Source: an uncultured Bacilli bacterium
Lineage (GTDB): Bacteria; Bacillota_I; Bacilli_A; RF39; UBA660
Reading direction: 5' to 3'
Assembly: GCA_947630945.1 (NCBI GenBank)
Contig: CANRJN010000005.1
Coordinates: 1-37,238, forward strand
Length of the DNA: 37,238 nt
Under the pieces are notes generated by a model. That model was not told where the DNA came from. It did no database searches and saw only the letters and a program-made list of their open reading frames with translations. Positions within the stretch are counted from its first letter, which is position 1. Each line of letters opens with the position of its first letter. Below, piece after piece: positions 37,137 through 37,238 of the stretch. The position numbers were made by a program, and so were the translations under genes.

Positions 37137-37163
37137 AAGAAAAACTATTATATGCTAATAGTT
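37137..37163 (-). terminator. Terminator of the truncated CDS at the right edge
   Basis: Reverse strand AACTATTA-GCATA-TAATAGTT-TTTC. Confidence 0.65.
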
Positions 37164-37238
37164 ATTCAATTTTTAAAGTTAATGGGTTTTCACTATCTTT
37201 ATCAAATATAATATTTTCATCATAAATAGTTTCTTCAA
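37162..37238 (-). CDS. C-terminal end of a truncated CDS (...EETIYDENIIFDKDSENPLTLKIE*)
   Basis: Open frame from the window edge to TAA, followed by a terminator; identity not determinable. Confidence 0.5.
   Translation of the reverse strand, partial: EETIYDENIIFDKDSENPLTLKIE

Overview
AT-rich, densely coded segment of a Firmicutes/Bacilli-like bacterial chromosome, probably from an uncultured host-associated lineage. The standard bacterial code fits: TGG encodes Trp throughout and TGA serves as a stop at 7127-7129. Most of it is core genome: glyA, mnmA, rlmD, deoB, xerD-like, rarA, tcdA, metK, tgt, queA, three tRNAs, spoIIM-like and spoVB-like genes, and metal transporters. The accessory part is about 8.0-21.7 kb. 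It holds a 3021-aa secreted, membrane-anchored M26-type (Zmp/IgA1-protease-like) zinc metalloprotease with a cohesin-like domain, a two-TM hairpin, a dockerin-like motif and seven ~200-aa repeats, followed by a large unknown membrane protein. Items not in the ORF track: (i) a 53-aa protein made of Asn-Ala-Arg-Asn tetrapeptide repeats (21520-21681, -), which the track read in the wrong frame; (ii) a 6S RNA candidate between metK and tcdA (about 30975-31146, -); (iii) a divergent SAM-I riboswitch upstream of metK; (iv) small single-TM ORFs, one resembling DUF4044. I also saw a codon-context signal: CGCG tetramers in coding sequence all fall in NNC|GCG phase. Everything here was read by eye with no database search.
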